A stretch of DNA of 64,000 nucleotides from NCBI RefSeq assembly GCF_030519375.1, contig NZ_JAUMKB010000002.1, positions 404,162 through 468,161 on the forward strand. Reading direction: 5' to 3'. Below, piece after piece: positions 1 to 9,393 of this stretch; within the stretch, counting starts at the first letter, position 1, and each line of letters opens with the position of its first letter. The position numbers and the translations under genes were made by a program. The stretch comes from Mucilaginibacter tolerans (GTDB lineage: Bacteria > Bacteroidota > Bacteroidia > Sphingobacteriales > Sphingobacteriaceae). The notes beneath the pieces were generated by a model. The model had not been told where the DNA came from and made no database searches. It saw nothing but the letters and a program-made list of their open reading frames with translations.

Positions 1-341
1 GTCCGCGGCAGGCTGATGAAAACGCGCCGGAAGCGTCAATAATAATTTATCCTGAATTTACAGGCGGCATCAGAGATATAAAGCCCGGGGATGAAATATA
101 ATTGCTCACATGGCTACATATGGGCGACAGAACAGTATTAGAAACCAGACCGAGAAATAATCCTGATGCACCACTTACAGGTATATTTTCAACCCGTTCA
201 CCAGACAGGCCCAATCCTATCGGCATTCATTCTGTAAAAGTTACTTCAATAGCAAATAATGAAATTAAAATTGACGGCCTTGAGGTACTTGATCAAACAC
301 CAATAATTGATATCAAACCTATCTGGAATACGAAGCTTTAA
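1..341 (+). pseudogene. TrmO/TsaA-like tRNA m6t6A37 methyltransferase, C-terminal part, broken by an in-frame stop
   Basis: The reading frame is open from base 3 (already inside the gene, so the start lies outside the window) to the TAA ending at 341, except for one TAA at 99-101. Before the stop the frame reads PRQADENAPEA and later IKPGDEI; after it comes LLTWLHMGD, then the family signature FSTRSPDRPNPIGIHSV and the end motif LDQTPIIDIKP. These are typical of TsaA/TrmO proteins, which methylate N6-threonylcarbamoyladenosine at position 37 of tRNAs using SAM. Family resemblance continues on both sides of the stop in the same frame, so this looks like a nonsense mutation or a base error, not two genes. 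A TTG at 102 could restart translation, but the 79-residue product would lack much of the beta-barrel fold. Confidence 0.8.
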
Positions 342-374
342 CGCATAAAAGTCGCGGTTACCTCTCTTTAAAAA

Positions 375-1190
375 TCACACTCCGCTAAAAACTGAGAACC
401 CGCCATCCACACAGACCATAGAGCCTGTAACGAATGCTGAAGCGTCGCTTAACAGCCAAACCAACGCGCCTATCAATTCATCCGGATGTCCGAAACGTTT
501 GAACGGCGTATTTCTGATCACGGCCTCCCCTCTTGGGGTATAACCACCTTCTGGTTTGGTTAATAGGTTTCTGTTTTGTTCAGTCAGGAAAAAGCCTGGC
601 GCAAGTGCATTCATACGGATAGCATCACCATAACGGTTGGCTAATTCAACGGCAAACCACTGGTTGTAGCAATCCATAGCTGCTTTACCCATATTATAAC
701 CGAGCACCTTAGTTACTGCTCTTTTCGAGTTCATGGATGATATATTCACAATACTTCCTTTGCCCGTTTTGGCGATTGCTTCACCAAATATCTGGGTGGG
801 CAGTAGTGTTCCCCAAAGGTTCAGGTCCAGCACCTGCTTCATGCCATCCAGGTTCATTTTAAAAAGATCTTCATCCGGCTGCAGCACTCCTTGAGGCATA
901 TTCCCTCCGGCCCCATTCACTAATCCGTCAATCCTGCCAAAAGCATTTAATATTTTGTCCCTGGCGGCAACCAGATCACCCTGATTCAACACATCCGCAA
1001 CAACAGCCAGGGCTTTCCCGCCTCTTTTATTGATAGCATCCGCCCTTTCATTAGCCGTCGCCTCATTACGGCCCAGTATTATAACGGCTCCGCCCGCGTC
1101 AGCAATTCCATTTACAAATGAGTTACCCAGGATACCGGTACCGCCGGTTACCACAATTACTTTGCCTTCTAAAGAAAATTTATCGTTCAT
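375..1190 (-). CDS. SDR-family oxidoreductase, D-mannonate oxidoreductase (fructuronate reductase) type
   Basis: A 271-residue classical short-chain dehydrogenase. The NAD(P)-binding motif TGGTGILG is at residues 15-22, the NGAGG motif at about 92-96, the catalytic serine at 151-152 and YxxxK at Y165/K169. The sequence VNGAGGN and the D-L-N-L-x-G-T stretch resemble the Bacillus UxuB (YjmF) kind, which interconverts D-fructuronate and D-mannonate. The alternative is KduD (2-dehydro-3-deoxygluconate 5-dehydrogenase), which often sits beside kduI. The gene lies 10 bases downstream of kduI on the same strand, so the two are probably one operon for hexuronate use. The SDR fold is certain; the exact substrate is not. 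Confidence 0.85.
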   Translation of the reverse strand: MNDKFSLEGKVIVVTGGTGILGNSFVNGIADAGGAVIILGRNEATANERADAINKRGGKALAVVADVLNQGDLVAARDKILNAFGRIDGLVNGAGGNMPQGVLQPDEDLFKMNLDGMKQVLDLNLWGTLLPTQIFGEAIAKTGKGSIVNISSMNSKRAVTKVLGYNMGKAAMDCYNQWFAVELANRYGDAIRMNALAPGFFLTEQNRNLLTKPEGGYTPRGEAVIRNTPFKRFGHPDELIGALVWLLSDASAFVTGSMVCVDGGFSVFSGV

Positions 1191-1200
1191 TGATTTATAG

Positions 1201-2031
1201 TTATTTTATGTCAGGGATATTAATAATATCCATATCTGTGTAATCCAAATTTTCGCCGGCCATGCCCCAAATAAAGCTATAGCTAGCAGTTCCACTACCC
1301 GAATGTATACTCCATGGCGGAGAAACTATCGCCTCATTATTATTCACTGTTATATGCCTTGTTTCATCTCCTTGCCCCATGTAATGAAATACTTTTTGTC
1401 CGGCAGGCAGATCGAAATAAAAATAGACCTCCATTCGGCGGTCATGAGTGTGGGCGGGCATGGTGTTCCACACACTCCCCTCCTGTAGTATAGTTAGCCC
1501 CATTACCAGTTGACAGCTCTTTATGCCATCCATGTGGATGTACTTATTGATTGTCCGCCTATTAGCTGTCGATGCATCACCCGCATTCACTTTTGCCGCT
1601 TCTGCATTGGTCATTATTGATGTGGGGTGAAAAGCATGAGCCGGAGCAGATAGCAGGTAGAATAAGGCAGGATTTGCCGGATCTTTACTGCTGAAAGTAA
1701 CATATTCGGTACCTTTACCTATGTAAATACAATCCAGCTTATTTACAGTAAAAGTTTGTCCGTCCGCTAAAACTTCACCATCGCCAGCTATATTAATAAT
1801 ACCTATCTCGCGTCGTTCAAGAAAATATTTTGAACGGAGATTAGGATAGGTTTTAAGTTCCAAAGACTTAGTTACAGGCTTAGCTGCTCCTATAATCATC
1901 CGGTCATAATGCGTATAAATGCAGTTAATTTGGTCTGACTCGATCAGATCATCAATCAAAAACCTTTCCCTTATCAGTGCAGTCTGGTAGGTTTTAAAGT
2001 CATCTGGATGGACGCTGTGTATTACTTTCAA
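1201..2031 (-). CDS. kduI: 5-dehydro-4-deoxy-D-glucuronate isomerase (KduI)
   Basis: A 276-residue cupin-fold isomerase converting 5-keto-4-deoxyuronate (released when unsaturated uronates from pectin or glycosaminoglycans open) to 2,5-diketo-3-deoxygluconate. The metal site is intact: H194 and H196 in MPAHTHDRR, E201, and H243 in the SPPWSIH segment, with the spacing of the E. coli enzyme. Length is as expected for the family. It is the first gene of a two-gene unit with the SDR. No polysaccharide lyase, KdgK or SusCD pair is visible in the window, so the upstream part of the pathway is elsewhere. No clear promoter was found in the 230 bases upstream. Confidence 0.95.
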   Translation of the reverse strand: MKVIHSVHPDDFKTYQTALIRERFLIDDLIESDQINCIYTHYDRMIIGAAKPVTKSLELKTYPNLRSKYFLERREIGIINIAGDGEVLADGQTFTVNKLDCIYIGKGTEYVTFSSKDPANPALFYLLSAPAHAFHPTSIMTNAEAAKVNAGDASTANRRTINKYIHMDGIKSCQLVMGLTILQEGSVWNTMPAHTHDRRMEVYFYFDLPAGQKVFHYMGQGDETRHITVNNNEAIVSPPWSIHSGSGTASYSFIWGMAGENLDYTDMDIINIPDIK

Positions 2032-2582
2032 AACTTAGATGGTTTAACAATTGTGCCTGCCACAAACCTTGCAAAAGATTAAATATTAACCAAATAAATA
2101 AGTGTTTTTTTAACAAATTATATTTATCGGATCAGCATGGCGTATTTTTTTAGGTAAACCATCTGGTTCCGATTAAATTTTTGGCATTTGCGGTCACTCC
2201 CAATCAATAAAATGAATATCTTAGTGGCGGAAAACATTGTCGCTATAAAAAGCACATCTGCAAAATGAAAAAAGTTCAATTATTTAGAAACTTCCTTTGG
2301 TTTCCGATAATAAGTATTACTCTTTTCAACGTAACATTTAAAATCGAGGACAAAAACTATCATATTCCGCAAAGTCATTATATTATTCTGGCTGCGCTGA
2401 TTATTTTGTTCATAGCTACATTTTTCGTTGGCAAGAACTCTTAATACATTTTATAGCACTATAAAATAGAAGTTTATTTTGAGCCAGCAGAACAAAAAGG
2501 GTCAATTTTCCGTTTAAAAAACTTGAATAACTCCCTGAAATAGATCAGGATATTAACATCAGACTTAGAATAACAATTACTA
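2032..2582. other. Intergenic region between divergent kduI and gmd, holding one small ORF
   Basis: About 550 AT-rich bases that must hold the promoters for kduI (leftward) and gmd (rightward). A small plausible gene lies at 2265-2444. I saw no tRNA, riboswitch or strong inverted repeat. A TTATTTTGA at about 2474-2482 resembles the Bacteroidota -7 element but has the wrong spacing by one base, so I do not call it. Confidence 0.5.
2265..2444 (+). CDS. Small hydrophobic protein, unknown function
   Basis: A 59-residue ORF starting MKKVQLFRNF and ending FFVGKNS. It has a short basic N-terminus, a first weakly hydrophobic stretch (residues 10-23), a polar middle (IEDKNYHIPQ) and a clear membrane segment at about 39-56 (YIILAALIILFIATFFV). 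Codon use looks normal for the neighbourhood. It sits 138 bases upstream of gmd on the same strand and could share its transcript. I recognise no family; it may also be a chance ORF. Confidence 0.45.
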   Translation: MKKVQLFRNFLWFPIISITLFNVTFKIEDKNYHIPQSHYIILAALIILFIATFFVGKNS

Positions 2583-3695
2583 ATGAAAAAAGCATTAATC
2601 ACAGGAATTACCGGTCAGGATGGTGCCTATCTGGCGGAACTCTTATTAAAAAAAGGCTATGAGGTACATGGCATAAAAAGAAGAAGCTCATTGTTTAATA
2701 CCGATCGTATCGACCATCTCTATCAGGATCCTCATGACGCTAATATAAAATTCACGCTACATTATGGCGATTTGTCAGACTCAACTAACCTGATCAGAAT
2801 TATACAACAGGTTCAGCCCGATGAGATATACAATCTTGGCGCTATGTCGCACGTAAAGGTTAGTTTCGACACCCCCGAATATACTGCTAATGCTGATGGC
2901 ATTGGTACTTTACGTTTACTGGAAGCTATCCGCATATTGGGTCTGGAAAAGAAAACCAAAATATATCAAGCCTCGACCTCTGAATTGTATGGTTTGGTTC
3001 AGGCCGTGCCGCAATCAGAAACTACACCATTTTATCCACGTTCGCCTTATGCTGTTGCCAAATTGTATGCTTATTGGATTACGGTAAACTATCGTGAAGC
3101 TTATGGTATTTATGCTTGTAATGGTATTCTGTTTAACCACGAAAGTCCGCTACGCGGCGAAACTTTCGTAACCCGTAAGATCACACGCGCGGTGTCGAAG
3201 ATCGCTCTTAACCTTCAAAATACATTGTTCCTGGGTAACCTGGATGCACAACGCGACTGGGGCCATGCCAAAGATTACGTTGAGGCCATGTACCTGATAC
3301 TCCAACAGGAAACACCAGAAGACTATGTTATTGCGACCGGTGTAACCACACGTGTACGTGAGTTCGTAAGGATGTCATTCAAAGAGTTAGGCATCGAAGT
3401 TGAATTCCGTGGTGAAGGTGTTAATGAAAAAGGCTATGTTGTTTCATGCGCTAACCCCGATTACCAGGTTGAAATTGGCAAAGAAGTGGTAGCTGTTGAT
3501 CCTAAATATTTCCGTCCTACAGAAGTTGATCTGTTAATTGGCGACCCTACTAAATCTAAAACCAAATTAGGCTGGGAGCCAAAATACGACCTGCAAATGC
3601 TGGTAAGTGAAATGGTTCAAGCAGACGTTGATCATTTCAGAAAAGAAAAGCTATTGAAAGAGTATGGCTACGCCATCAAAAATCAGTTCGAATAA
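2583..3695 (+). CDS. gmd: GDP-mannose 4,6-dehydratase
   Basis: A 370-residue extended SDR that converts GDP-D-mannose to GDP-4-dehydro-6-deoxy-D-mannose, the precursor of GDP-L-fucose, GDP-D-rhamnose and GDP-perosamine. The Rossmann motif is GITGQDG (residues 8-14). The active site shows S131-T-S-E134 and YAVAK (Y156, K160). [15 protein letters not shown] and the [13 protein letters not shown] segment are hallmarks of Gmd. It faces the exopolysaccharide operon and is separated from it by a bidirectional terminator. The partner that would finish fucose synthesis (GDP-fucose synthase) is not in the window. Confidence 0.97.
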   Translation: MKKALITGITGQDGAYLAELLLKKGYEVHGIKRRSSLFNTDRIDHLYQDPHDANIKFTLHYGDLSDSTNLIRIIQQVQPDEIYNLGAMSHVKVSFDTPEYTANADGIGTLRLLEAIRILGLEKKTKIYQASTSELYGLVQAVPQSETTPFYPRSPYAVAKLYAYWITVNYREAYGIYACNGILFNHESPLRGETFVTRKITRAVSKIALNLQNTLFLGNLDAQRDWGHAKDYVEAMYLILQQETPEDYVIATGVTTRVREFVRMSFKELGIEVEFRGEGVNEKGYVVSCANPDYQVEIGKEVVAVDPKYFRPTEVDLLIGDPTKSKTKLGWEPKYDLQMLVSEMVQADVDHFRKEKLLKEYGYAIKNQFE

Positions 3696-3716
3696 CATCT
3701 TACATTGTATAGAACA

Positions 3717-3752
3717 AAAAAGTCTTTAAGAATAATCTTAAAGGCTTTTTTA
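3717..3752. terminator. Bidirectional intrinsic terminator between gmd and the EPS operon
   Basis: An inverted repeat of about 14 bp (AAAAGTCTTTAAGA and TCTTAAAGGCTTTT, loop ATAA, one G-U type pair) is flanked by A and T runs, so it works as a hairpin plus U-tract in both directions. It lies between the convergent ends of gmd (3695) and the last glycosyltransferase (3757). Confidence 0.85.
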
Positions 3753-3756
3753 TGCA

Positions 3757-4848
3757 TTATAAAATGCTTTTATAGACCTCAAGCGTTTCATCAGCAATCA
3801 GGTTCCAGTCATATCGTCTCATATCATAATCAATGCGTTGGTTTTCTGTAAAGCTGATGTTATCCAGGTGACTTAATAAAGAAGTTTCGTTTCCTACTTC
3901 AAAATAATTCTCTCCAGGAAGATTTACCTGTGTATTTGCAGGTATGTTGCTCGACAAAATAGGCAGCCTGTAACTCATTGCCTCTAACAAGGCTATCGGC
4001 AAACCTTCATAAAATGATGGAATAATAAATAGTGCAGCATGAGAAAAAAGCTGCTGCAGCTTTTCGCCTTTGATGAAACCTGTTAGAACTATATTGTTTT
4101 TACGGGCCAATGCCTTTAGTTCCAAAGAATATTCTGATTCATGATCGGCATCACCTGCAATAACCAATTTATATTTTTTTGATATAGCCGATTTTGCATA
4201 AGCACGTATCATATAGTCAAAACCCTTTTCAGGAACAAATCTGCCAAGTGTAAAAATATACTGACCTTTTATAAGATCGAGTGACTCGATATAATCCGTG
4301 TTATCGTTGATCATGGGCCTATCAACGCCATTTGGAATGAGCACGCAATCATTTCGCCCATAAGTAGCAGCGACATGATCTTTAATCTCCTGCGATATCA
4401 CAATCACCTTCTTAGAGAACTTCACGCCCATCAGCTCACCGGTCTTAAGAAAGAACTTGGCGATACCATTCCATTTCATCCTCTTATAATCGGGCCCGTG
4501 GTGGGTCATTACTACTTTCAGGCCGAGTAATCGCGCTAAACCTGCAACCAAATTGGGACCAATGGCATGAATATGTAAAACGTCGGGACGTTTAGCCGCG
4601 GCGTGTAGCACTGCTAAGGTACTATGAACAATTGCCTCAAACGACTTACTTTTAGGCGAATAGATATTCTTTAATTTAATGCCGTGATATTCTCTCAGGC
4701 TCTTATCGATGACATAGTTGCTACGGCATATAACAGTAATAGAATTTGCTCCGCCTTTTATCATTCTCGGGTAAAGGTGTTCGCAATGTGTTTCCACTCC
4801 ACCCGGGATATGCGGTATACCGCGGGTGCCCATTACCATTATTTTCAT
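3757..4848 (-). CDS. Glycosyltransferase family 4
   Basis: A 363-residue retaining GT-B glycosyltransferase. The N-terminal acceptor domain begins MKIMVMGTRGIP with GGVETH at 16-21, typical of EPS and capsule transferases that act on lipid-linked sugars. The donor domain shows LGRFVPEKGF (201-210) and the EX7E motif EGLPIALLE (E281, E289). It is the last gene of the wza-led operon, 11 bases after the preceding transferase, so it probably adds one of the later sugars of the repeat unit at the cytoplasmic face of the membrane. Donor and acceptor cannot be read from sequence. Confidence 0.9.
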   Translation of the reverse strand: MKIMVMGTRGIPHIPGGVETHCEHLYPRMIKGGANSITVICRSNYVIDKSLREYHGIKLKNIYSPKSKSFEAIVHSTLAVLHAAAKRPDVLHIHAIGPNLVAGLARLLGLKVVMTHHGPDYKRMKWNGIAKFFLKTGELMGVKFSKKVIVISQEIKDHVAATYGRNDCVLIPNGVDRPMINDNTDYIESLDLIKGQYIFTLGRFVPEKGFDYMIRAYAKSAISKKYKLVIAGDADHESEYSLELKALARKNNIVLTGFIKGEKLQQLFSHAALFIIPSFYEGLPIALLEAMSYRLPILSSNIPANTQVNLPGENYFEVGNETSLLSHLDNISFTENQRIDYDMRRYDWNLIADETLEVYKSIL

Positions 4849-4859
4849 CAGGGTATTAC

Positions 4860-6131
4860 TTAGAGTGCAACATTTAAATTACTGTAGATATCCTTCAATA
4901 TACCATAATGACGCTCATAGCTCACCTGGTTCGAGATAAATTTATATGCATTTTCACCAAACTCCTTGTTCATATTGTCATCATTCCACAGCTTGATGAT
5001 CTTTTCGCGCAGATCATCAGCATTGAATGATTCAAACAGCAAACCAGTCTCACCATCATGTATAAGTTCCGGAATACCACCTATCCGCGCACCAACAATT
5101 GCTTTCTTAAATGACATCGCCTCAATCACAGAAAACGGATAATTTTCATACCACTCTGACGGGCAAACCGTAAACTGCGCATTGGTGATCAGGTTATAAA
5201 CCTCTGGCAGGGTTTTATGACCTAACAATTGTACGTTGGTTATATTATTCTCTTTAATATGTGCCTGGAATTCCGGAAGCAGGTTCCCTCCTCCCACTAT
5301 TTTAAGCGGGATATCTAGTCCGCTGATCGCTTTAAATAATGTAGATACACCTTTTATTTTCTCCAGACGACCTACATATAAAATATATTTCTCGCTGTCA
5401 TTTTTCTCTTGTGCAGCCAGTGCCTCCCGGTTAAAATTAAAGCACAAATTAGTCAGCCTCAATTTATCTCTGAAAAAATTGAAGTCGTAAAATTTCTTAT
5501 ATAAAAACTCAGAGGGACACAGGAAGTAATCCACATGCTTAAACAGATTCATGTACCGGTGCACATAGTTTTCCAAACCGGCCAATGAACTTGCCATGTA
5601 TGAGTTCTTCTTACATTTATTGATACCACATTGAATGAAGTAGCCCCCCTTACATTTTTCGCAAATGCTGCCATGTGATATAAAGGAGTTCTCAGGGCAT
5701 ATTAATGTATAATCATGCAGCGTCCAAACAACCGGCACCTGATGCTTTTTAAGTACAGGCAATATGCTCGGCGTAATATAATGGTTGATGTTGTGTAAGT
5801 GTGCAATATCGATTTTGGTTTCCGATAGCAGCCGCTCCATATTTATTTTGGCTTGCTTAGAGTAAATACTTTTCCCAAGGGCCTTAACACCACCCACTAT
5901 GCTTTTATTGGCATTTAATTTTTTATAGTCGATGAAGTCGACAAAGTATTTATCATAACCATAACTTTCAAAGTCTTTATCCGATTTCATTGCGAAAGGG
6001 ATCACATTATGCCCTTTGCCTTGATAAAGCTTTCTTACATTGTCAACGTAGGTCCAGTCGCCCCCTACCTGAAACCAGACCCAATTCACCATTAATATGT
6101 TTAAAGGGTTTTGGCTTTGTAAATTTTCCAT
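4860..6131 (-). CDS. Glycosyltransferase family 4 with cysteine-rich insert
   Basis: A 423-residue GT-B glycosyltransferase. It has an N-terminal MVNWVWFQVGGDWTYV segment, the donor-domain block YVGRLEKIKGV, and a C-terminal SEWYENYPFSVIEAM segment holding the EX7E-like pair. A cluster of five cysteines (C145, C157, C160, C168, C173) in the acceptor domain resembles a small metal-binding insert seen in a subset of GT4 enzymes; this is inference. It is in the middle of the three tandem transferases of the EPS operon and probably elongates the lipid-linked repeat unit. Confidence 0.9.
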   Translation of the reverse strand: MENLQSQNPLNILMVNWVWFQVGGDWTYVDNVRKLYQGKGHNVIPFAMKSDKDFESYGYDKYFVDFIDYKKLNANKSIVGGVKALGKSIYSKQAKINMERLLSETKIDIAHLHNINHYITPSILPVLKKHQVPVVWTLHDYTLICPENSFISHGSICEKCKGGYFIQCGINKCKKNSYMASSLAGLENYVHRYMNLFKHVDYFLCPSEFLYKKFYDFNFFRDKLRLTNLCFNFNREALAAQEKNDSEKYILYVGRLEKIKGVSTLFKAISGLDIPLKIVGGGNLLPEFQAHIKENNITNVQLLGHKTLPEVYNLITNAQFTVCPSEWYENYPFSVIEAMSFKKAIVGARIGGIPELIHDGETGLLFESFNADDLREKIIKLWNDDNMNKEFGENAYKFISNQVSYERHYGILKDIYSNLNVAL

Positions 6132-6156
6132 TCGCAGATTTTGTACTTCTTAATTA

Positions 6157-7377
6157 TTAAATTGTGTTTGTAATTTTGGGGGCTGCTTGTTTTTCCTTTT
6201 CCATTAACTCATCAAAGAAGGTAATAATACGGTCGACTTGAGTTGTATAATCAAATTCAATTTGAGCCAGTTTGCGTCCGTTTTGTCCAACTATTTCGGC
6301 TTTACCATAATCAGCAAAAATATCAGACAGTGTCTGGGCCAGACGATCCGGATCATTCGGTTCAGTTAAGAAGGAATCTTTTCTATCTGTCAGATATTGT
6401 GGGATAGATCCCGTAGATGTTGTTAATACTGGTTTACCAGTCGACAAATATTCAGCAATCTTAGTCGGAAAACAGTGTTCTGACTGCAGGTTATTAGGCT
6501 TGGCCAAAGCTAAAACTGCGGCATTTGTCATTCTTTCTATCATTACAGGTCTGTCTACATATCCGGTAATTTCGATACTATCCTGCATTTTATTTTTATC
6601 GATGAATTTGATCACATCTTCTTTATTAGGCGACACATTCAAATCACCCATCAAAACCAATTTCTTGCCTGGGTTCTTTTTAGTAAAAATAGTGTACCCC
6701 TGTAGCAGGTCCATTATTCCATCTTTAAACTGGTTAAGTGCTCCGGTATAAACAATCTCGCCACTATTATTCTGAGTATGTTTAAAGTTATTTGTGTTAG
6801 TAATAATCGGAACAATAATTTGTTTAGCTCTCTTGTTTATTTTGTCAACAAAATAGTCATATAAGCTATCAGATATAACGATTAACCCGTCAAATACTTT
6901 AAACAAGTGTTTAATGTATAGATTAATATATATCTTTCTAAAGAAACTTCGCTCTATTGCAAATACAAAGGGAAATTCACTTATCTCGAGAACAAATTTG
7001 CACCTGTCAATCAGACTAAACAACTTATAAGTAAGAATCATATACCACCTGTTATCTACTAGAAGCAAGATATCTGTATTACGTTTTTTTGTGGCTATAT
7101 AACCCAAAGTATTGAAGAATGAGATAAAGTCGTTAAAGCGCCGTTTTACAAAAGATTGGCTTCTGATGGGGTTTACCGGGTACCTGAATTTAATTCCCTC
7201 GTACTCCCCTTGTTTCTCAAAATTCAGCGCTTTGGTTTTATGGCGTTCTGTTGGCCTTGGTACGATAACTTCAACATTATGACCACGTTCCTTAAACCGC
7301 CTGGCATATAAATGAATTCTGTTCGTAGCAGCCATTCCATGCGGATAGGCTTCGTTCAATATAATAGTAATGTTCAT
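6157..7377 (-). CDS. Glycosyltransferase family 4
   Basis: A 406-residue GT-B glycosyltransferase. It starts MNITIILNEAYPHGMAATNRI, where the G-M-A-x-T-x-R loop is the acceptor-side glycine loop of many WcaI-like enzymes. The donor domain has IVYTGALNQFKDGI and a C-terminal FPTKIAEYLSTGKPVLT stretch that replaces the usual EX7E segment with the K-x-x-E-Y variant. First of the three transferases after the acyltransferase gene in the EPS operon. The 99 bases between them are AT-rich and show no clear terminator. Confidence 0.88.
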   Translation of the reverse strand: MNITIILNEAYPHGMAATNRIHLYARRFKERGHNVEVIVPRPTERHKTKALNFEKQGEYEGIKFRYPVNPIRSQSFVKRRFNDFISFFNTLGYIATKKRNTDILLLVDNRWYMILTYKLFSLIDRCKFVLEISEFPFVFAIERSFFRKIYINLYIKHLFKVFDGLIVISDSLYDYFVDKINKRAKQIIVPIITNTNNFKHTQNNSGEIVYTGALNQFKDGIMDLLQGYTIFTKKNPGKKLVLMGDLNVSPNKEDVIKFIDKNKMQDSIEITGYVDRPVMIERMTNAAVLALAKPNNLQSEHCFPTKIAEYLSTGKPVLTTSTGSIPQYLTDRKDSFLTEPNDPDRLAQTLSDIFADYGKAEIVGQNGRKLAQIEFDYTTQVDRIITFFDELMEKEKQAAPKITNTI

Positions 7378-7476
7378 TATTAATCAAATCAGGGTCTAAA
7401 AAACTTAAAAAAATATTAAAACTTTGAGTTTTTAGCCAGTCATTATAACCCCAAACAGGCACAAGATCACATGATT

Positions 7477-8067
7477 TTATTCGTTTGGCTTATTAATAGG
7501 CTTTATAACCTTACAGGGATTACCTGCAGCTACTACATTAGCAGGAATACTTTTAGTTACCAAACTATTAGCACCAATGAGTGAGTTCTCACCAATAGTA
7601 ACTCCTTTTAAAACAACACAATTTACACCCAGCCAAACATTATCTTCTATTATCACCTCAGCCGGTTCGCTGGTTCTTGGATCGTCCAGGTGCCAGTCGG
7701 AATCAGTTATAAGAGTATTTGCACCGCATCGAACATTTTTCCCCAATTTGATCAGTTTGAATGCTCCAATTACCGTACCGCTAAAACCACAACCGTCGCC
7801 AATTATTACTTTCGCACCATCACCTTGCGTCGAAATCATACAGGGCCTGTCAATGCCTATCCAGTTACTCCCGACAGCTGAGTTGAAAATGCAATTTTCA
7901 CCTATCTCTATCTGGCTATTTTTTGATTTGAAGAAACGTGTTGTCCCATAAAATTCTGCTCCCTTGCCCACTTTCACAGTCCAAATATAAGCTCGTAAGT
8001 AGTTTCTTTTACCCCAAAATTTTATTAGTTTTTCGTATCTCCAAAATATAGACCTGGTTAATAACAT
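7477..8067 (-). CDS. Left-handed beta-helix acyltransferase (acetyltransferase of WcaF/LacA type)
   Basis: A 196-residue protein with imperfect hexapeptide repeats (for example IEIGENCIFN, IIGDGCGFSG, VTIGENSLIGANSLV) and the C-terminal signature VVAAGNPCKVIKPI of O-acetyltransferases that use acetyl-CoA. TDSDWHLDDPR supplies the catalytic-type histidine loop. It lies between the Wzy-like gene and the glycosyltransferases in the EPS operon, so it most likely adds acetyl groups to the repeat unit. The exact sugar is unknown. Confidence 0.88.
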   Translation of the reverse strand: MLLTRSIFWRYEKLIKFWGKRNYLRAYIWTVKVGKGAEFYGTTRFFKSKNSQIEIGENCIFNSAVGSNWIGIDRPCMISTQGDGAKVIIGDGCGFSGTVIGAFKLIKLGKNVRCGANTLITDSDWHLDDPRTSEPAEVIIEDNVWLGVNCVVLKGVTIGENSLIGANSLVTKSIPANVVAAGNPCKVIKPINKPNE

Positions 8068-8091
8068 TTTTATTTTTTAATCGACAAGTAT

Positions 8092-9354
8092 TTAACTTAA
8101 TGCATTATACGCATTCTGATCAGTAGTTGGTTCAGTTACAAGTTGATAATATGTTACCTGCCTTACATTGACATTTACAAAACCAATCAGAAGAGTGATG
8201 AAGTAATAAAACGCACCGGAAGAAAAAGTTACATATATAGCGAAACCTCCACACGCTAATATCCAAAAGAAGATTGTAACTTTTGCATTTGTGACCCTTA
8301 ATATTTTTAAAGGATTCTTTCTGAAAAGGCTGTAAACAAGATAAAAAAAGTATACAATACAGGTTTGTAAACCAAACCACCAGATAGCTAAAAGATACTG
8401 ATTATCCAACCACTCGTAAGGAGCTTTTCTATCGCCCGACCAATTCCAGGTTGCAGAAGGGCCGACGCCTTTAAACAGTTTTCTTGTATCAAATTGGTCT
8501 AAAAATTCCTTTATCTGGCTGCTTCGGCTATCTTCACCCATTCGACCGGTAAATACCGTACTCAAATCCTTTAAGGTTCCAAATTTATCAAGATTAGAAA
8601 CAACATAATAGGCCGCAAATGTTACCAAAAACCCCATCATAGCTAGTAAAAAATAGCTCCTGCCCTCTTTCAAGTCCCTTCTTAGCTTAATAAACATAAT
8701 GACCGCCATGATCACGAGGTAACTTCTGGATGCAATAGCAAAGGCAAAAAATGCCAGAGCAGCGATTGAGCCGTATTTGATCAGTTTTGTGAAATTAGTT
8801 TTATCGTCATCGTCCAAAAAGTAAAAAGGGTATATCCAAAGTAATGTGACAGTAGTATCCCTTATGGCATTTAGTGCTGCCGACCTGTCTGAAACAGAGC
8901 CCAATAAGCCTATTCTTACAAGGTTAAAAACGAACAAAAAGGTACATACATATTTAAAAAACTTAAATAACCGTTCAGTATACGTCGTTTCGGCAGCAAA
9001 GTATAATAATCCGAAGTTTATCCAGGTTCCCAATCCTTTTGGTGAGTAAAACAGGGTGGGCGTTGATGCAAATGTTGATAGATCGTTGAATGAAGCAATA
9101 AATACCAGGGCAACCATCAAAACATAACATGCGTTGATTATAAATGGGAAATTCCTGTGGTAAGCTACAAAACAATAAATGCTGCAAAACGTGACAAGAA
9201 TGTTAAATAAAAAGGATATTTTAATATAAAAGGTTCCTGAATCGGCAGCAGAGTCCTCACCATGCATGCTTAGCTGACCTAATATAAGTGCAAAAACATT
9301 GACAAAAATCGCAGTAAGAATAAAATAGAATAAATAACGCGTTACCTTCTCCAT
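8092..9354 (-). CDS. O-antigen polymerase/ligase-like membrane protein (Wzy type)
   Basis: A 420-residue, very hydrophobic protein with about ten to twelve predicted membrane segments and one large polar loop (about residues 255-320, with GRMGEDSRSSQIKEFLDQF and GVGPSATW). This layout, and the G-x-G-P motif in the loop, fit Wzy polymerases and WaaL ligases. In this operon, between Wzc and the acyltransferase, a polymerase joining exported repeat units in the periplasm is the natural role. Sequence conservation in the family is low, so the name rests on topology and context. Confidence 0.75.
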   Translation of the reverse strand: MEKVTRYLFYFILTAIFVNVFALILGQLSMHGEDSAADSGTFYIKISFLFNILVTFCSIYCFVAYHRNFPFIINACYVLMVALVFIASFNDLSTFASTPTLFYSPKGLGTWINFGLLYFAAETTYTERLFKFFKYVCTFLFVFNLVRIGLLGSVSDRSAALNAIRDTTVTLLWIYPFYFLDDDDKTNFTKLIKYGSIAALAFFAFAIASRSYLVIMAVIMFIKLRRDLKEGRSYFLLAMMGFLVTFAAYYVVSNLDKFGTLKDLSTVFTGRMGEDSRSSQIKEFLDQFDTRKLFKGVGPSATWNWSGDRKAPYEWLDNQYLLAIWWFGLQTCIVYFFYLVYSLFRKNPLKILRVTNAKVTIFFWILACGGFAIYVTFSSGAFYYFITLLIGFVNVNVRQVTYYQLVTEPTTDQNAYNALS

Positions 9355-9393
9355 ATATAAACCAAACCTTTATCCTAAATGAGGCGACAATCT

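Noticed and set aside
102..341. A complete short gene starting at the TTG at 102
   Set aside because: Similarity to the same family continues upstream in the same frame, so the start is a broken gene, not a real N-terminus.
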